A DNA stretch of 64,000 nucleotides from Struthio camelus (lineage: Eukaryota > Chordata > Aves > Struthioniformes > Struthionidae), in contig NC_090942.1 of assembly GCF_040807025.1 (NCBI RefSeq), forward strand, positions 179,751,247 through 179,815,246. Reading direction: 5' to 3'. Shown here piece after piece: positions 1-14,419 of this stretch. Under the pieces are notes generated by a model, which was given only the letters and a program-made list of their open reading frames with translations, searched no databases and had not been told where the DNA came from. Made by a program: the position numbers and the translations under genes. Each line of letters opens with the position of its first letter. The first letter of the stretch is position 1.

Positions 1-3000
1 GAATTGGTGAATGACACAGACTTTTCTTTAGGAAAAACAGAAGAAAGAGGGAAAATTAAGAATCTTTTAGCTCTGAAACAGGGAAAGAACTACATAAGCA
101 TGTGGTAGGATCAAAATAAAATCAACAAGCAGTGACATATGTTCTGTAATCCTCTATTGCACAAGTTAATCTGAGTTTTTCTTCTTTATGATTGACCAGC
201 TAGCTTGCCCTACCCTTCTTTAGCATTCGCTGCTGCTGAAACTTTTTCTTTCCTATTTATGGGCTTGAGTGTTGAATATTTCACATAATTAGTAAGTGTT
301 GTCAAGCTAGAGCAAAGCAGTGCAGTAGCTGGCTCTCTGCCCAGAAGTTGAAACAGAATAGTAAAATCTTGCAAACAGGACAGGAAGAGAAGTTAAACAA
401 GAGACAAATCCTCTACTTTTGGCACACATTCAACTTGGCAAGCTAGGAAATTACAGATGGAAAGTGAAGAGGAAGGAAAGATAGGAAAAAAGAAAAGAAA
501 AAAATGCAGTCAGATAAATTTTACAGTATTCATCATTCAATCAATCTTTGGACAGCAGATATCACATATGACATACAGTATACTAATGAAAATGAATCCT
601 TTCAAACTAGAAGTTCCTGAGATAACTAAGCCAAACAAACTGTGGAAGACGTTATCAGATACATTCATACTAAGTCAGCCTATTCAGGGAGAAACAGAAC
701 AAAAGCAATCTGTCTCTACGTTAATTGAGAAATGAAAAAAAAAAAGTCATGACAGCTCAAAAATGTAATTATATAAACTTTTAAAATAAATTGTGTAAAA
801 GATGTGCAAAATGTGAAATACTCTTTTATTTTTTTTCTGGACAGTAATAAGTACATTAATATTAGGATTCAAAAACTTCACAGAAAACCGTTTCATTTTG
901 TCTACTAATGTCTGTTTCTTGACTTTGCCTCCTTTCCCTAAGGCTGTGCACTCCTTTTCTTTCACTTGCTCCTGATGAGAAGCCTACCTTGTAGGCCTAG
1001 AGCTTTTTTTCAGCTCTCTTATATAAAAAGATTTAAAACTTTTAGGATCAGATTCTTGCTCTTACTATATCTTATTCTGACTATTCTAGAAGTCCAAAAG
1101 ATAAAAATGGGCGGTAATTGCTCCTCAAGGAATTTCCTTGGTGCAAGGGCAGCGTAGGACCGAAGCACGTTTTACTACCCTAATTCATGTAGTCCAAACA
1201 TATGAGTATGCTGAAGGCAGGAGATAGCGTGTGGGGAACAAGAGTATTCTCTAGTTCATGACCAGTGATGCTGCTGTGAATGTCAGCAATACAGCATTTC
1301 ATAACTGCAGAAAATAGATCGAGATATTTACAATTTACTGTACTGGACACTAACAATATCAGGATTTCTCTTACTTTCTCCTCAGGTTGATAACCTTCCA
1401 ATAAAGCTGTCATCCAAAGTCCACATGTATCTGACCCAATAACAATATATCTTTATCCTGGATTATTTAGACTGGGACTGAATACAAGCCACTTACATGG
1501 ATAGACTTGGTGTTTAATAGCTAAACTTCTCATGAAATATTTTTAAACAGATTACTAACGTGATAGTATGGAGGATTACTCACCAGTGGGTGCACAGGGT
1601 ACAGAACTTAAGCTTGTATGACATTTTCTGGGCTTGCTGGTGGTATTAAAGGCCTCCTAGTCAATATTTTGATCTCTTAATCTCAGACTTTTCTGGTAGC
1701 TATTTTTGTATATATAGAGGTATGTTCTTACTACATCAAGCTATAGCAAACATGTTGCTATTGGTAAACTCATTTTAGTCTGAAGTTATTCAAGGCACCT
1801 GTCAATTTCTTTGAAAAAGCCCATCTAAGTCTGAAATTTGTGATTGATTTAAATCATGAACATTGTAACTTTCTAGCCTCCTATGGTGTGAGGTGTATAT
1901 TACCTGATTAGACAAACAAAAGACTAATATAGCATGAGAGGGGTTGCTCGTGATGTTCTCTAAGCTTCTTAACAGCTACTAACAATTGTAAAAATAGTTA
2001 TTCTTTTTTATCTGTTTTTTAATTAAACCAGAATATTCTCCATGATCACCAGCAGCTTCAGAGAAAGGCATTTCTGAAGCACTTGCAGAATCTTGGCATA
2101 TGTGTTGATTCTACTCTGTCTGGTTTCATTAGACTGTGTAATAGGGTGAAGGTTTTACCTACCATCACACTCAGGAGATTAAGTGCAATATGGTCCTTCC
2201 ATATGGTATTTGTGCCTAAAAACCAGTGAGATTAGAATGCCTATGCTGAACATCACTCCATATGTTCATTGGAATGGCCTATAGGTCTTGATAGAGCTAC
2301 TGATTTTTTAGAGATTTAAATTAATATCTTTAACGTCCTCAGAAGCATCTTCAGCACTACCAGTAATTATTTTCTTTCATTTCCCCCCTCCCTGCATATT
2401 ATGCTATTATTTGCTATGCTAACAGCTATTTTATTTGTTTTCAGTGTGTATTTTCTGCTATTAAATGAGCAGAATTCTTTCCTTTCTATATTGCAAAAAA
2501 TTATGTTCTGTTTAGGAAAATAATCTGTTTTACGCTTCAGAACAATTCACATTAGGTTCATTACTGGTTATTTCAGTTGTTAGTAAATTGAATCTTTGCA
2601 GTCACATCTAATTTCCTGCCGAATACTATTCTGGTTTTATCTTGGTATTGAAGTCACATGGCAACATCATTTTACCACTGTTATTAATGGAATTAGAGAG
2701 TACAGAAACCATTATGTTTTTTGAAAACATTTATACAGCTCCAGTGGTAATATTCACAATTTTTTCACAGGAGAAAATTCTCTCTCAGCCTCCCAACCTT
2801 GAGGAACTAGAAAATTCAGAAACCTGAACCTAATTTTCATAACATTTCTTTGATTGTCTAGCAGTTTAAGAAAAAAATCCTTTTTCTCTTCCATCTTAGA
2901 TTAAATTGATTCTTAGGTTCCTTTCCAATTGATTTAGAGTAAAAGGGTGGAAATATTGAAAGCAGAACATGAAAGAAAGGAGACTTTGAGCGAGGCAAGA

Positions 3001-3641
3001 ACAGTGACAATCAAAATAGTTATACACATTGTTCAAGGAAGTCTTTCTTTGTCTTTGCATAAGTGGTACTGACTTCATTTTTACATCAAGCTGTCCAGTA
3101 AGCCTTGTCTTTGATAATCCTTTCTCAGATTTTACCCCTACTTTTTTTTTTTTTTTCTGTTTTCTTGTTGAACCTGATTGCTCCTTTCTCTTAGTTGGTC
3201 CTTTCTCTCATTGGATCTTGAACAGAGTGTTGGCTTTGGGTCTACTCTTCTTTGCTTCTCATTCATCCACCATTTATCCTTGACTGACTGAATCACATAG
3301 CATCATTCTTTCTCTCTCTCTCGATAGCTTGACTTATTTGACTACTCTAAGAGATGACTGGACTTTGTACTTGGATAACTCAATTAAATATCTGTCTTCT
3401 AGCAAGGGGCCTGATAAAAAGCAATATGAATAATAACCCTCTATACAGAAATGGGAACTCTTGTTTTTTGTCCCTGCTTGGTTAGTGCAAATATTCTAAA
3501 CCCTCCAGTGACAATGATTTTCATTTGTTTTGCACCAATGGCCCAGTACATAGTGTAGTATCTTTTCGTTTGTGAAGATCAACTTCTAACATGTTTTGGT
3601 AGAACCTAACCACAGAATGATTATTTGAAAACATAGTGAAC

Positions 3642-3683
3642 ATGTGTGTGTATATGTGTATGTATATGCACACATATATATAT
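3642..3683 (+). repeat. TG/TA dinucleotide microsatellite
   Basis: Imperfect alternating purine-pyrimidine run (ATGTGTGTGTATATGTGTAT onward, ending ACACATATATATA). A predicted short open frame starting inside it is an artefact. Confidence 0.9.
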
Positions 3684-4470
3684 TGCTTTCTAATTTTGAC
3701 TCATTTCGCAACTCACTTATGTCTTATTCACCAAGACTGTTTAGGATACACTTAGTTAACACTCTGTCATCTACTTTAAAAAGGAGCATAAATGTGAATG
3801 AACACAAGGAGCCGCTGATATTAACACTGCTGACTGTCACTCAAAATGCCTTCAGGTGTTTTAAATAAGATAATTTAATGGTGCCTTGATAGACATAAAA
3901 ATCTAATACTTAATTTGAATTATGGTTTACTGAATTACTACATTACAGAAGGAAATATCTCCACTCCATTGGCTTAAAGTATTTTTACTTTGCACTACTA
4001 ATCTTACATAAAAAGGGATTATTTTACACATCATTGCAACCTTTATAACAATCTAAACGGGCTTCCTTTCAGTGCTGCTTGCAGTCATCATTTAGGAGTA
4101 ATAACAGAGTGGGTTTAAGAAAGAATATCCCATCATACAGTACCTATCTAGTAATTTTCCCCTTCTCTCTTGTATTTTAGATGGTTTTTCTTTTTCAATT
4201 GACTGTTCCAACTATAAGAATTTAAGCTTAAATCTCTCTTGTTCACTTTAGGCCAAATGACACAAAATTGAAGTTATTCATGATTCTGTTCACCAACTCA
4301 GTCATTATATGATATTTTTCTAGCTCTGATGCATTTTTAATAGTGATATCAGTACAAAGAGATTGAAAGTAACACAAAATAACAGGGGTGGAAGCCAAAT
4401 GCAAAATCAATATAACAGATTCTTGCAGAATATTTAAATAGAGGAGAAGGTAGTTCTCTCCAGATAAAAA

Positions 4471-4498
4471 TAAGTAATAAATAAATAAATAAATAAAC
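4471..4498 (+). repeat. (AAAT)n microsatellite
   Basis: About five AAAT units after TAAGTAAT, interrupted at the start. Confidence 0.9.
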
Positions 4499-6179
4499 CA
4501 TGGCGATTGCTCTTTTTTGCACAATTCCAAGTTTGAGATTTTTCAGTGTTTTCAAATAGGAAAAAGGTGCCTGGTCCTGTAACAATGTACGCAAACTATG
4601 AGTTCTCTTCTTTTAAGCCATTTCTATTACTGTAGTGGATCAACATAGATTGATTAGTTACTGTTATTTATTACAGTAAAATTCTGCATAAATGCAAATT
4701 GCTCAGCATATAACCATACCTTCAGTGGCAAGAAGAAAGTGTCATATAGGTACCATATTTAAAAACCACATTCATATTTCACCAGCAACTTCAGCAGTTC
4801 AGAAATTCTAGCACTTATAAACTTCATTTGGAACCTGCAACTATAAGTAAATGTATAAAAATAGTAGTAAAGATATAATGGACACAATTTTACAGTTTGT
4901 CCTCCCTTTATGTAACTATTTCGAGATGTAATTATTGTACTGTTGCCATGTAATAGTGAGTTATGATAGCAGTTACACTTACAAAATCAGCTTGTAAAAT
5001 TCTATGGTTCAAAATAGAAGGCTGAATGTTGTCTGAAGGCTGAATAAATATTGTCTACTATATCTATTTTGATCAGAGATTTTTATTTAAAAATATATGT
5101 GCAGCATCATATTGTGAATACATGACATCTAGTATAAAGTATCTATATCTCAATGATGAACTATTCCAGTGCATTGATCCCTGACCTAGGAATTTTGTCT
5201 GACATGCTGAATCACTCTACCTCTGAACTTGATTTCTTTATGTAACCAATGGAAGCATTTTTTCCTGCTCTTGCTAAAATCATTGAGATTCACAGATTCA
5301 GAGTCTTAGTGAAGGTTTAAGTATTAGTATTTTCCTTTAATTCAGCTAAACATTTAATCATATTCCAGTTCCAGAAAGTTCACTTTTTTTTGTGTTCAAA
5401 CATCTTAAGTAAGTATGCTATTTTTAATAAAGATTGTAGTTCAATATCAAGACAAAAGTGGAAGAACTTCTAAAGTACGGTTTCAGGGCCTACTTTCGAG
5501 CCTAAGAATAAGTTTAATGAGGAGTAAGTCCAGTTCAACAGTCAGGACTTGTCTTCCCCTCAAGTAATGGATAAATCAAAATAAAATACAAGGGTTTTGT
5601 GCAGAGAAGATAGGAAAGTCAAAGGGTGAACTTGGATGTTGTACACATAAAAGGGCCTGTGATTTTATCATACTTTTTGCAGTGAGTTTACCACTCAAGA
5701 GCTCCAGTGCTCACATAAAACCTGCGGAACCCCTGCTCAGGAAATAGGATCAGTAAAGCTATTAGGAAGAACAAGAATTTTACAAAGAACTTCCTAGCTG
5801 ATGGTTGACCATCCTTGGTTTGTGAAGACCCTTATGCAGAGTTATCCAAGAAACATTTTAGCTTATCATCTTAAGTGTTTGAGACTAGTGACATGTATTT
5901 AGTTCACACAATAATTTAAGCTGACAAAAGAGGTAAGTCCAGGGTATCTTTTGCTATCTGAAGGACTTGAGAAAATCAGCTGGTGCCATCTAAAACATTT
6001 GTGCCAAGTGTATATTTATTAATTACCCCCAGAATCTTTTCCTGTTCTAGGTATTGGCAGCTAAATCCTTGCAGGTATAACAGTTTTCCGACAAAATAAA
6101 TCAATTTGGCCAAGATACAGGACTGTTTTCTTTCTCCAGTCTCTATAATTATTCTTTGTGGGATTCAGTCTGCATAATA

Positions 6180-6225
6180 TATGCACCTAACTCCTGTTTA
6201 AAATTTAGGTGTCCATGAAACAGTC
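6180..6225. repeat. Short inverted relic CACCTAA...TTTAGGTG
   Basis: GCACCTAACTCCTGTTTAAA followed by ATTTAGGTGTCC. The arms CACCTAA and TTAGGTG are inverted complements about 14 bp apart, as in the TTAGGTGCCTAA-type palindromes scattered through sauropsid genomes. It lies about 200 bp before the CR1 insertion and appears unrelated to it. Confidence 0.35.
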
Positions 6226-6424
6226 ATGATGGTTGGGTCTGTATCTCTGACTATTCCTTGCAGAAAGATAAATGCAATTGAAGGTTCCTAGAAAAAAATC
6301 CTCTTTGCCACCATATGAACACTATATATGAACACAGTTCAGGGAGAAGAGTGGATTTGCATGTTATGAGTGCTCATTGACAGTGCTGGGTCTTTTTTTT
6401 GGTTGATATAGAAAACATTTCAGT

Positions 6425-6835
6425 AATAGAATCATAGAAAAACTAAGTCAGAAGGGACCTCTGGAGGTCATCTAGTCCAACCTCCTGCTCCAAGGAGGGC
6501 ATACTTCAGTTAGATTGGGCTGCGGGGGGCCTTGCCGGCTGATTATCTCCAAGAACAGAGATTACATAGACTGGTCCAGTGTTTAACTAGTCTCGCTGTG
6601 AAATTTCTTTTCTTATGTCCAATTGCACTTTCCCTTGCTGGAACTTGTGGCTGTTGCCTCTTTTCCTTGCTCTGCGCACCTCTGAGAAGACTCTGTCTTT
6701 ACTATAGACCACCTTTAGCAATTGGAAAACGGCAATTAACTAGTTTTACCTTCTCCTTCCAGCCTAGACAATGCAGTTCTCTCAGGCTCTCCCGGACTAT
6801 TTTCGTGGTCTTCTGCTGGACTCCAGTATTTTGAC
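6425..6835 (-). mobile_element. CR1 LINE, 5'-truncated 3' end, antisense
   Basis: Read on the plus strand, this begins AATAGAATCATAGAA, the complement of the ATTCTATG-type tail of CR1. It continues with GAAGGGACCTCTGGAGGTCA and TCTAGTCCAACCTCCTGCTC, the familiar complement of the avian CR1 3' region. Further matches to the CR1 consensus follow near 6570 (TGGTCCAGTGTTTAACTAG), 6614 (CTTATGTCCAATTGCA), 6640 (GGAACTTGTGGCTGTTGCCT), 6770 (AATGCAGTTCTCTCAGGCTCTC) and 6813 (TTCTGCTGGACTCCAG). CR1 mobilises by target-primed reverse transcription and is normally 5'-truncated, as here. About 40 bp around 6515-6560 are rearranged or deleted relative to the consensus. Divergence is substantial, so this is an older copy. 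Open frames across it on either strand are artefacts of the repeat. Confidence 0.9.
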
Positions 6836-7000
6836 ATGTGTTGTTCAGCTTTTTCTCTGCTCTGATAAAGAAAAGTTTCTGAATGCTTCCTTTTTATGCA
6901 GTCAGCTTCAAAAAAGCAGTAGGAAAGGGCTTTCAAGCTGCAAACATAATTAGGAGAGAGTCATTCACTCATATACCCACATACGCCCCTCCCCACTGCT

Positions 7001-7050
7001 GCGTGCACGCACCCACACGTGCACACATGCACACATACACACACACACAA
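7001..7050 (+). repeat. CA-rich microsatellite
   Basis: GCGTGCACGCACCCACACGT then GCACACATGCACACATACAC, ending in a clean CA run. Potential Z-DNA-forming alternating sequence. Confidence 0.9.
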
Positions 7051-10000
7051 ACTCATTGGCTAGGTTCCCGTTCTTCTCATGGAGAATGATATAGAGAAGC
7101 TTGACAACTTGTGATTCAGACTGATTTTTTTTTGAAGGAGGGAATATTTATCTGTTTACATAACGTTTCTCCTTTGACAGTAAATGAAGAGTAATTTGTT
7201 CTCAAATGAACCTAGGTATTTTGATCAATTTGCAGCAGAATTACTCCTTTTCTCTGCCAGACTTATTAAGATAACATATTTCAATATTTGAAATAAAGGC
7301 TACACTTTGCATCATCCATTTAGTTTGACATATTTATTTACTGATGTAACTTGTTTGTAAAATAGTATATAGTTACAAAAGATTACATAGCTTCTGCTGT
7401 AGGATCTGTTGAGATGTTATGAAACATATTTCACAGTCAGTGCTACAATAAAAAAAAGTTTAAGTAATAAATATTCATTACATAACTGAAGATCAAGGAA
7501 ATTTTTTGTCTAGGAAACTGGTCTTGATGACCCAAGAGATATCATCCAATCTTGTGCTCCTAAAATATAAAATGGAACTATAAGAAGAAAATAAAAGTAA
7601 GATTTAAATTTTGTTCTGCCTCCTCCTCAGCCAGAAAGTTTAACCAGAAGTTTAGATTTATTCCATCCCTCATGGGCAGAGCAGAAGCAGGCTTTCTATC
7701 TGGGCTATTATGTGTCCTAGCGATATATAGCATTTGCCAAAAACTAGAAAGGAGTTCTGTTATGAAATGTTCTAGTCAGAAAACCTTGGAAACCTTACAT
7801 CTACGGCCACTTTATTTTTTCATCACAGTTTCAAATTAATTAGCGAGACTACTTCAAAAGCTTTAATCTAGGCTATGGTATTAAGAAACATGCATTAGAC
7901 ATTTCCTGTTTTCATTTCTACATTGCTTAGTTTAAAGAGTTCTTTTACTTTCATCGAAGGGTGTTGAGGGCCTTAATGCAAAATATTGACAGAGTAATAA
8001 AAATAGTAAATTATGTTTCTGGCTCTATGCCAACTTCATTAAATTCTCAGTCATATCAAAAACAATATAGAGGACAAAATAAAAAAAAAAAAAGTCTCAT
8101 TCAGGCTTAATCAGAATTGCAGCTGAAATATAATAAGGAATAACAAGTATGTTCCCATTTCTTTGAACAACAGCCTCCATATATTGCATCCTGAGTCATA
8201 CGAACGTTCTCTACTTCCTTATTCCTTGTTGCATGTTAAAATCATGCCAGGCAATAGTCTGCTTCCTATGAATTTGGTGGACTAAATGTTTACAGTTCTA
8301 AAATAGTCCAGTAATACCCTATCTGTTATAGTATCATGAGACCGTATACTTTGAGGTATTTACCCGTAAACTCCTTAAGAAGGTTTTAATATTGAACCTC
8401 TTGTACATGGCAAATCAAGCAGCTGCGACTACCAGTTTGAATTATTCCATCTAAAGAGCATTCTGAGGAAAGAAAACATGACAGCAACTGAAAAAAGAAG
8501 TCTTTCAAACGGTACAGCCTAATGTAGAACCATATACCAGATCAGGATAGCTTTCACAGACAATCTTTAGGTAACGTTAAAGACCTCAGCTGAGATATTC
8601 ATACTCTAATGGCTGTAACTATTAAATGAACAAAACAAAAACGTGTTCAATAGATACGAGTTGCAAGAGAAATACTGGTATGGCATTAACATTTAGAAAT
8701 ATGTAAGTACAAATCTGTTCACTGTAGATAGGCTTTTTGGCTATAAAAGTATATATATGTTTTTTAATATTCAGAAGCTACTTAAAATTATTTATTTTAT
8801 TGCATATAAGTTATACATAAGTATAACAAACACACTTCACTAAGGAAAATGATTCAGAAATAAGGAGGGTAGAAGTAAGACTTATTACAGGACTTTGTCA
8901 GCTGGCTCCTACAACCTTATCCACAGTTTGGACTGAGATGACATGCTTCTTTTGCAATAATTTAAGCTTTATAAAGAGATTCATAAAAATCAAAATGCTG
9001 AGTGGACAGCTATATAAATTAGCCAATGGAGAATGCAGAGAACATACATATTCCAGGTTTGCTTGCCTGAGTCCAAACTGAAGGAAGTTCTGCCACACTT
9101 TATCTTTCTTCCAAAAACTTACTCATTTCACCCTTTCAGAATAATGTCTCCTAGCCTGAAAATTCACCTAAATTTAAGAGATCTTGTTTCAACTCTTCAG
9201 CCTGTCTCATGGGGGTTCAAAAATTCCTAAAAAGCTTAAGGACATCATGCATTTTTGAGAGAAGGGGGAGAATACTCAGACTGGGATGTCCCAGTTTTTA
9301 TTTCATTAAATAGGAAAAAAAAAACAAAAAAGTGTGGATATGGACTAAAAAAATCAGCTAGAAACTAGTTTCCAAACCTTGCTCCAATCCTTACTTGAAA
9401 TGTTAAAGGGTAGGGGAAAAAATCCAGGTCATTCCTCTCTTGGATATTTATGAATGCTTGATTTTCTTATGTAATCTGGCACAGCTTCTAGGAGAAAAGA
9501 GAAAAATTACTATCCAGCCAGCTACTCTAAGAAAAGCTTAGGAACTATAGGCAAAGAACACATCAGTGAATTGGAACATTTGGGTTTGAAATCCAGCAAA
9601 TAGAAGAATGGGATCCTGAGACTGAGAAATGTCCTCTGGGCAAAAGTCAAAACTTGCCTGGGTAGGTGTATTCTGAAAATACCTGAACTAGCCAAAGAAA
9701 AGTAAAAATTAATATATTTGATGTGCCCATTCTGATGGGACTTAAGCATAAGGAAGATTTTCAGCTACCTGAGCATTTCCAGAAAACTTTCTGGATATGT
9801 CTTACTTGCACTGCGATTTGAGTTTTGAGTGTCACAGGTTCAGATTCTCATGCACACAGGCTGGGAAGCTAGTCAGAGTGTGCAGCAGTTTTAGATCATG
9901 ACAGAGAAATGGGAAAGATGCATTTGCTTGAATCTTTTTGTGACAGAAGTTGAAAAAGCTTAGGAATAGTACCTAGACCCAGGAACTTGGAACAACTTCT

Positions 10001-11374
10001 GGGTTCTAGAATTATACGTCATGCATTTTTATGTTGTATTTTACAAAAACTCAGGATTTTTGTGAGTTATGTCGAAACTGAGTCGGAATTTGATGTAGGG
10101 ACTTGTGCATCTGAATATTCTTTTCAGTCTTATCCTTTATAGGAAGTTTATTCTAGATTAGATTAGAATATTTTGTTTTATGTTCATTGATGAGTTTGCA
10201 TTGCAATAGTGGCATCAAAAATGCTTTTGTATTTAAAGTATATTAAGCTGTATTTTAAGGCATTATAAAATGTATTCTTCTATCAACAGTTTTTATCCTT
10301 TTTTCATAACTGGGATGAAAGGTGAGGGAAAAGAACTAGCTAATTGGCTCATTAAAAAATAGTTTCTCTCCTACGTCTAAGGGGAGAGGTACAAAAGACG
10401 TGCAGACGTGATATGGAGAATAGACTAGAAGATTTAAGAAAGATATCTGCATGAAGTGAAAAGATGCAGGGGAGAAAGAGTGCAAAGGTGCAGGCAAGAT
10501 CAGGACTGCACACAGCTTCAGAGCTGAAAAAGAGATTAAATTTCAAGCATAAGACAAGCAGAAGCTAAGCTACAACCATGTTAGTCACAGGGGTTGTAAC
10601 TGTGGGAGAAGACGACAAGTGGCTGTATCTGAAAGGAGAAAATTGAATAGTAGATAGAAGAGTTTCCTGTAATTGAGATGAGAAAGAGCCTATCTCTAGG
10701 GGTGGGAAAGAAAGGACCAATTATTAAAAAAAAAAAAAAAAAGTGAAAAAGAAATCTATGTGAGCCAAAATATTACACAATGAGAAGGAACACTGGGAGC
10801 TGCAAAAGAGTGCATGACAGCTGAAAGGAAATGGAGACCCACAGGTTGGAAAGAAAAAGATAGAGAATAATTTACTATGAATTGAAAAATTCAGATAGTG
10901 ACTTTAATTGCACAAGGATATTTTCTAGTATATTTCTGTCAATAAATTCAACTTTTTTAGGAGGAAAATTGCTTTTTAGAAGAGCCAAACATTTGAGATT
11001 TTTTGAGGAACAATTTCACAAACTTTGCCTCAATCTCATCTGACTGGCCCTGGTTAACATTTGGGTCCATCTCAGTTCATTACTCCAGCAACCCTTTCCA
11101 GAGAAAAGAGAGGAAATTTTATTGACTCATATAATAGGAAGCATTTTTAGAGAAAACATTGTAGTGGTGACAGTTTAAGCTTACTACCAAATGGGGAAAT
11201 TTTTTGGAATAGTTGGAGCATAATGAGAAGGTGGAATCAACAGAAAGCAAAACAGGCCCAGGCTGCTGGCAGTTAAAATGACTAATCTTCTAAGAAACTG
11301 GCAGCTATGGCAGAACATACAATTCAGAAAGATACCTCTACTAGAGAATGAAATCTTTGCTATTCAATACCCCT

Positions 11375-11390
11375 GGGGGGGGGGGGGGGG
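11375..11390 (+). repeat. Poly-G run (16 G)
   Basis: Sixteen consecutive G follow ACCCCT. It could form a G-quadruplex on the plus strand. Length polymorphism or assembly error is likely at such a run. Confidence 0.95.
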
Positions 11391-13390
11391 AATTAAAATA
11401 CTGTTAAATAAAAGTCAGAGGTAAAACTGTGAAGAATACTTTCAAATAATAAGCTCTTGTTTAAGTAGCACATATCAAAATAGGCAACGATATAAGAACC
11501 AAGTGTTCAAACATCTTTACAGAAATTCTTTAAATATATTGGAATGTTTACTTTTTTATCTCACATGGTCTTAAGAGTAGTCTCCATGCTTCTTTTGGAA
11601 TATTTAACATTAAAAAAGAATACTGGGAAAGCGACATTAAAGAATTGGATGGGCAAGCGTGGCTGCACCTATACTGTAGAGACCACTGTGACATTCTGAG
11701 ATTAAGTAGACTGGGAACCAATTGGTATATATCACTGTTCATGTCTGGCCCACACATCCATATTTTTGTGGAAACTAAAACATCAGATACAAGAAGCTAA
11801 GGATGGAATGAAGAGGTTAAAAAAAAAAAAACAAAACAGATCCTGAAGTCTATCCATAATTATTGAAATATTGAAATATCTGGAATATTTATAGAGAATG
11901 TAAATAGGCCTAGAAACTTGTAAATCTCTCAGGTTCTTGAATCAAAGTTTATTTTGAAGCACCAAAATGCAGATCGCATGAGAATGGCAGAGTAAGTGGG
12001 TGATGGGTGGTGCTACTGACAGTGAAATTTTGAGGGAATCTGAAGACTATGAAGGCGAAAGCTACACTGTTAATGAAAAAGTTTGATTATTCCCATAGAG
12101 GCTGAGTAAGCCTCACACAAAGAGATGTAATGCAGAGGCAAAATGCAGAAACAAAACCCATCAATCTATATGAGATAAGGAACTCTTATTTATCATGGAC
12201 CTATACAAAAGACATTGACAAGATGCAACTATAATATATTGAATTATTGGATTAAAATTTAATATCTTTGCAGAATGACTTTATATAAAAGCCTACCTTG
12301 GCAATGTTTACTTAAAAAAACAAAACAAAAACAAAAAGAAAAGGATAATAAAAAAAGCATGGAGTTTATTCTAAGACAATATGAAAGAAAAAAAAGGAAG
12401 TGCATCAATATCCTGCTAGAAAAAATGTGGATGTGAAGTTTTCTGTAAGGCCTGCTCTGTCTTTAGAGGATTTGTCCTAAGGACCATGTTACACTTGAAT
12501 CTTGTTGGATGTTGTCATGTGAATATTGAAAATATTTTGGTCAAACATCATATTCCTACAAATACGCTTGCTTATGTTTGGACCAGGCGTTACTTAATTT
12601 CATTTTTGATAGTTTTAATATTTACATCCTTAAATAAGCCATATAGTAGTTCTGGGAGGATGTGCTATGTCCTTCTTGGCAGCTGGGGGCACTATGACAT
12701 AAGTCATGCGAGGAAACAACTTTTTTTATTGTTGCTTTTTCCCCAACTCATTGAGTTGGCTACAAAACTAACTTGAGATGGCATCTACTCAGCCAAAGGA
12801 TATCCTGGAAATGTGTGAGATATTAATACTGTTGAGCAAAAGAATAATGAAACTTCGTATGCACTCCTCCATACAATGCCCTTGATCAGAAAAGAGGAAT
12901 CCAAACTATAATAGCTTCAGAGGATGGCCAGCGGAGTGGAGACTGACTGTTGGCATCTACTAACGAACATTGTTGGAGGCAATATACTGGGTTAGCTGAC
13001 AAGACTCTTGACCTTATAGCCGTCCTTATCTTCCTAGAATACAAAAGATAGGTTCATACTTCACTGTTGCGGACATATTTCACCTCGATTTCGCTTGGCA
13101 AGTAATGCAGCCAAAGCAGCAGAGCAAGTAATGCAAGTCGCAGCCTCCAGGGGGCTATGGGAATACCCGGCCTCCTCGCATTTTAAGATCTGGTATTTGC
13201 AATGCAAATATGAAGTACAGCTTACGCAGCCTACAAAGAACTAGTTTGAATAGGATATGATAGCTTTCTCTCGAAAGTACAAGGGAAAGAAAAATGCTAT
13301 TTGCACAAATGTATGTAAATAGATTAAGAGTACCTTTAGGAAAAGGAGTTTTATTTTGCAGTTCAAGAGGGTTCTGGGACTGCTTTTCAA

Positions 13391-13416
13391 TAAATAAAAA
13401 TAAAAATAAAAAATAC
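13391..13416 (+). repeat. (AAAAT)n tract
   Basis: AATAAATAAAAATAAAAATAAAAAATAC-like run of short A-rich units. Confidence 0.85.
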
Positions 13417-14419
13417 AAAGGGGAAAAGAAAAGCTAGTTAGTTCTAAGAAATACTTTAACAGATTAGTAAAGAATTTTGTAACAGCAGAGGATAGATTGC
13501 AAGCAGATGATGGATTGCATCACCCAGGAGGTCCCTTGAAGTCTTAGGTATCTATTTTAGGCAGAATTAATTACTAAGCCATTATTACCAGACATTATTA
13601 AAATGCAGTTCCTTCTGCAAAGCATTGCAATGACAGTTCACCAATTCATGCCATTTAAGACTTTACCTAGCCTGGTTTTGATGTATGTTTTAAAAGCATT
13701 TGTGTGCCTGCTTCAGATTGAGGTTTTTAAGACCTTCTCAAATAATTTTCGTCCCAAAGTACATTGTGAAGGAATCAACTTGACCGCTATCTGAACATTA
13801 GTCATAATACTGTGCAAAAAGCTACATCGTATATTTTACTGTGGCTCCATCTACCTGGTTAAGCTACTCACTGAATTTTTCAGTCAAGTCATAATTTGTG
13901 CCAGAGATGAGTGACTTGCTCTGGGGTTTTGTTTCTGCATTCTTCTCAAATTATTAAGACAAGTCACTCATTGAATCCTTGAAATGATAGACCTAAAAAT
14001 AGCTAGTATGTACCTAATCACCTGGCTGCATAGCTTTGGGATGAAAACATTGCTGAAGTGATTGGTAAATTGATTTTGCCATTTACTATGGTTTTCAGCA
14101 AACATTTGATCAATTTGATGTGTAGCACTGACCCATATTATGACTATGAGCTTAGTCCTGGATGTTTCTTTTTGATACACTTTTTTTTTTCCTAAACATT
14201 TTACAATTCCAAAAGCAGAAGGATGCATCATCACATATAAAGACCTATGATGTCAAATTCGTCTCAATATAGGCAGATAAGCAATGTTGTAGACAGGTGT
14301 TGAGTATGGAGTTGTGGTAAATTTGCATTCAGATGACCAGCTAGGTCATTAATTTGAAGCTCCTTTTTCTGCAATTCTGAAAAGCCAGGGCATGAACATC
14401 ACAGTGCTTTTGTGAGGTC

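Larger units (their letters stand above)
1..6424. other. No gene seen; unique AT-rich DNA
   Basis: All open frames are short (at most about 100 codons), biased toward Phe/Leu/Ile/Ser and without recognisable domains. Apart from the microsatellites and the short inverted relic listed separately, only homopolymer runs stand out, such as T at about 3142-3156. Confidence 0.7.

Noticed and set aside
4998..5010. ATTCTATGGTTC as a CR1 3' tail
   Set aside because: A single octamer match with no CR1 body upstream.
6532..6936. Open frames of 100 and 66 codons
   Set aside because: They lie within or overlap the antisense CR1 3' end and do not represent host protein.
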